Assembly (NCBI GenBank): GCA_009602725.1
Contig: WELB01000081.1
Location: 179,768-206,688 of the forward strand
Length of the DNA: 26,921 bases
Reading direction: 5' to 3'
Source: Spirogloea muscicola
Taxonomy: Eukaryota; Streptophyta; Zygnematophyceae; Spirogloeales; Spirogloeaceae
Position numbers and translations under genes: made by a program. This document shows, piece after piece, positions 24,288 through 26,921 of the stretch; the stretch's first letter is position 1, and each line of letters starts with the position of its first letter. Below the pieces are notes generated by a model, which worked only from the letters and a program-made list of their open reading frames with translations, searched no databases and was not told the DNA's origin.

Positions 24288-26921
24288 TTATGAAGGAGTA
24301 GCAACGGCAGTACCACTGGTGGCAAGCACTGGCTGTGGCTGGTGCTGGCGGCGAGCCGTCGCTTCGCGCGACAGTCGAGCACCGCGCAGCAGCCGCTTCA
24401 TGCCCTCGTAGCACACCAGGAAGACCGCCGATGCAGGTACCTTGTACAGCAGCCGCGGCGCAAGCCCCCGCCCGAATGCAGCTGCGCCCTGCCGTTGCCG
24501 AATGGGCGCCGCGGTAATCAGGACGGCTGGAAAGTCAGACGGCTGCAGACGAGGCTCCAGAGTTGCAATATAACAAGCTTAGGAGGCCATTGGCTGCCGC
24601 GCTCACCTCCTCAGCCCAAATGCGAGCAAAGGTCTGGCGCATGCCAAGCCGCATGGTGACTGATGCAGTGGTGGCGGCAGTTGCGGCAAACGCTGCGGCA
24701 GTGGCTGGCCCTGGTTGTGTCATCACACGCGTCTTCACGACGTCAATCGGCGATGTGAGCACCGCTGCAAGAGCGCCGGAGACCTGCACGATGCACGGGG
24801 CAAAAATAGAGTTGTCGGTGATGCGCCTGGCAGTAAAGGTTCACACTAAAAGCAGGATAAGCAAGTGAGAGTCAGTCAGATTCTGCTTCAGCAAAATGGG
24901 CTACTGACAATACATGTATGACTTAGTAACAACTTTGTAAGTGGAGGATTCAGGGTTCAGACGGCCGACGCACAGCCCCCATCCAGAGATTGCCGAGGAG
25001 GTGAGCTCGGCGACTCAAGCCGCCACTTGCGTTGTCATCGCCACCAGCGTCGCTGCCCGTTCGCCGCAGCCGGCGCAGCCGTCTTTTCTTGAGGGCCTCA
25101 AAGGCCGTGAATTGGATGGCAGCATATGGGATGTCCCGGGCCACCTGATACAAATGAGACCAATTAGATCTTGCAATCAGCAAGACCATGCAGAAGGAGA
25201 GACCACAGTGCACGTTCCCATTCTTGAAGTACAAGACAGAAGTGGAGAAAGCCCAGCAGGAAGAGCGAAGGTGGCGAAGTAAGAGAAATGGAAGGATGTG
25301 ACTGCGCAATGCAGTGGAGGAAAACAGAGCCACAGGAGTGGAGTGCGAGCAGCTGGACAGGAGAACAGCCGGCATCATGGAGAACAATAGGGTGTTTGTG
25401 CCTCAATATGCACGTAAGTATGAAGCAGTGCGCGGAAGGAGGAAGGAGGGTATCACAGACGCGCATGCGCCCTGATCTAACCATGGTGGAGTAGCCGGTG
25501 TAGAAGCCCGGCAGGCCCTCTTGAGTCCACATGGTTGCCGCCGCGTGCAGCATGTCCCTGTGGGGCACGAGCACCTCATTGCAAAGAAATAAGAGAGAGA
25601 AAGAGAGCGGACGTAGTTCCAACTTGTGTTACCATATCAAATAGGGTTGAGCTCTAAATTACCGTCAATATCAGAATGTGGTGCGGGGGGATGGTAACAC
25701 AATTGACTTGGCAACTGGAGAGGAGGGAAGGGTCCTCAGCAGATTGACATGGAAAGAGAGAACAAGGGTGGTAGGTAAGGAGCAGAGGAATGAAGGAAGA
25801 CAGAATGGAGGAGTGAGTTAGAGGGAGAAATGAGAAGTTGCCCGATGAGGGGGGGTTTGGTTGCGCCGGGAGGGGGGGGGGGACTCTGAGTGGGGATGCT
25901 TTGCGTCCTGAGGGCTATGCGGTAAGGGCTCTGTACCAATGTCCAGGTTTCATAGTCTTGAGTGTGCAGGAGTATTGGGGACCCTGATGCTTAAGACTGC
26001 AGCTTACTAGCATGGGAAGCCAAAACATCAAGTTTCTTGTCCTCATTTGTTGCTCACTGTGTGTGAAGGTGTAACATTATAACCACTTCTAGGTACAAGG
26101 TCATGGTCAGGGCTTAGGGTCAGCTGCTCAGTGAAGCTGGCGCTTACCTGTACATTCCGGTCTGCACCCGCTGCTTTACGACCTCGGGCGGAACGCGGAC
26201 GACCGAGGAAACGACGTTGCCAAGTGCGGCGCCGAGCATCGGCGCGAGCGGGCCAAGGGCAGCGGCGCCGGGATGCTGCTCCGCGAGGCCCTCGGCGCCG
26301 CGCTTGACAGCCTCGTACGCCGTGAAGAAGACGGCCGATGACGGAGCAGACACGACAACCGAAGCAGCGAGGCCGCGGTAGAGGGCGCTGCCGCCAGGAG
26401 CCGCCCTTGCCAGGCCCACAAGCGCATCGCCGAGGTGCGCGTAGCCGCCACCCGCCGGTGCAGCCGCCTGCAGGAGCAGTACACCAAACCCACGAGCTAA
26501 AACTGGCATTCCGGCTTCAGCAACAGGCCGCGGAGCTGGCAGGCCATCAACGAAATCTGCAACAGGATGATCTGCTAGTAACCAAGTCTGAAGCCTGATA
26601 CTGAAGAGCCATGGATTTGAGGATAATTCTATGCTGAAGTAAAAAACTAGTATGCAATTACCACAGATTTGTGACGATTATGCTTAAGTAAGTTCATGTT
26701 ACTTTTAAGCGAATACAACAAATTATCAAAAATCTGTTTTTGGTTACCAACCGAGGCGGCGGCGGCAGTGGCAGGAGGCGACCTGCAGTACAGTCTTGGT
26801 CGTGTCGAACGGCTGCAGGATAAGCTTGGAGAGGAGCGACGCGGCTGCCCCGGACACAAAGTTCTCAGCCCACACTGGCCCGCCGCCGCCGCCGCCAGCG
26901 GCCGCAGCCGCCGCGGCGGCG
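24288..26921 (-). CDS. Mitochondrial carrier (SLC25) protein, SAM-carrier-like, 5' incomplete
   Basis: Six exons in transcript order: 26921-26783 (continues beyond the window), 26467-26148, 25557-25482, 25144-24974, 24783-24607, 24488-24288 (TAA 24290-24288). Introns are GT-AG and phases agree, giving about 360 residues. All three carrier repeats are present: odd-helix motifs QPFDTTKTVLQ, RVPPEVVKQRVQ and SPIDVVKTRV, and even-helix motifs YEAVKR, FEALKK and YEGMKR. RVPPEVVKQRVQTG with ARDIPYAAIQF most resembles S-adenosylmethionine carriers, which exchange SAM across the inner mitochondrial or plastid membrane. The first repeat has PFDTTK rather than the PIDTIK I recall for SAMC, so the substrate is not certain. 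Odd features are a basic then acidic insert after FEALKK (RRLRRLRR, then DAGGDD) and an Ala/Thr-rich stretch after the third odd-helix motif. The Ala/Gly-rich N-terminus has no readable start here. Confidence 0.88.
25848..25885. repeat. G-rich tract in a carrier intron
   Basis: Plus-strand runs of 7, 3 and about 12 G lie close together. In the transcript (minus strand) this is C-rich. The G strand could form a quadruplex; there is no evidence of function. Confidence 0.6.

Overview
This window looks like nuclear DNA of a green alga, most likely a chlorophyte; the species is not determined. Evidence: a spliced gene for a plant-type ROOT HAIR DEFECTIVE 3 (RHD3/SEY1) GTPase with about 20 small exons, a plant-style PHD-finger protein, a spliced mitochondrial carrier gene, GC-rich coding sequence with (GGC)n runs, and degenerate TTTAGGG telomere-type repeats. 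There is no sign of bacterial gene organisation.

Layout. 1-3640: a poly-A start, then a graveyard of 5'-truncated LINE-like 3' ends in both orientations, with one ABCC-transporter exon fragment. 3642-5018: broken RHD3 copy A, ending in an imperfect palindrome built from an inverted RHD3 exon. 5110-6882: telomere-like repeats, then a 5'-truncated PHD-finger gene. 7649-10590: RHD3 copy B, a clear pseudogene that carries a mitochondrial-type LSU rRNA fragment in one intron. 10655-13900: more LINE remnants, a single RHD3 exon (copy C), and interstitial telomeric repeats that directly abut a truncated LINE end. 14000-14965 (minus): a LINE C-terminal region with a CCHC knuckle and an endonuclease-like segment. 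15095-20057: RHD3 copy D, open in frame through all exons that can be read, with the P-loop hidden by an assembly gap (one N). 20058-24280: unassigned sequence, then another block of LINE 3' ends. 24288-26921 (minus): a mitochondrial carrier gene of the SAM-carrier type, with its 5' end outside the window.

Interpretation. Copies A, B and C keep introns homologous to those of D, so they arose by DNA duplication rather than retrocopying. They look like successive decaying duplicates of one ER-shaping GTPase gene in a repeat-rich, possibly former subtelomeric, neighbourhood. Copy D and the carrier are the best candidates for working genes. Exon boundaries were placed by eye from splice signals and remembered family sequence; no search or alignment program was run.
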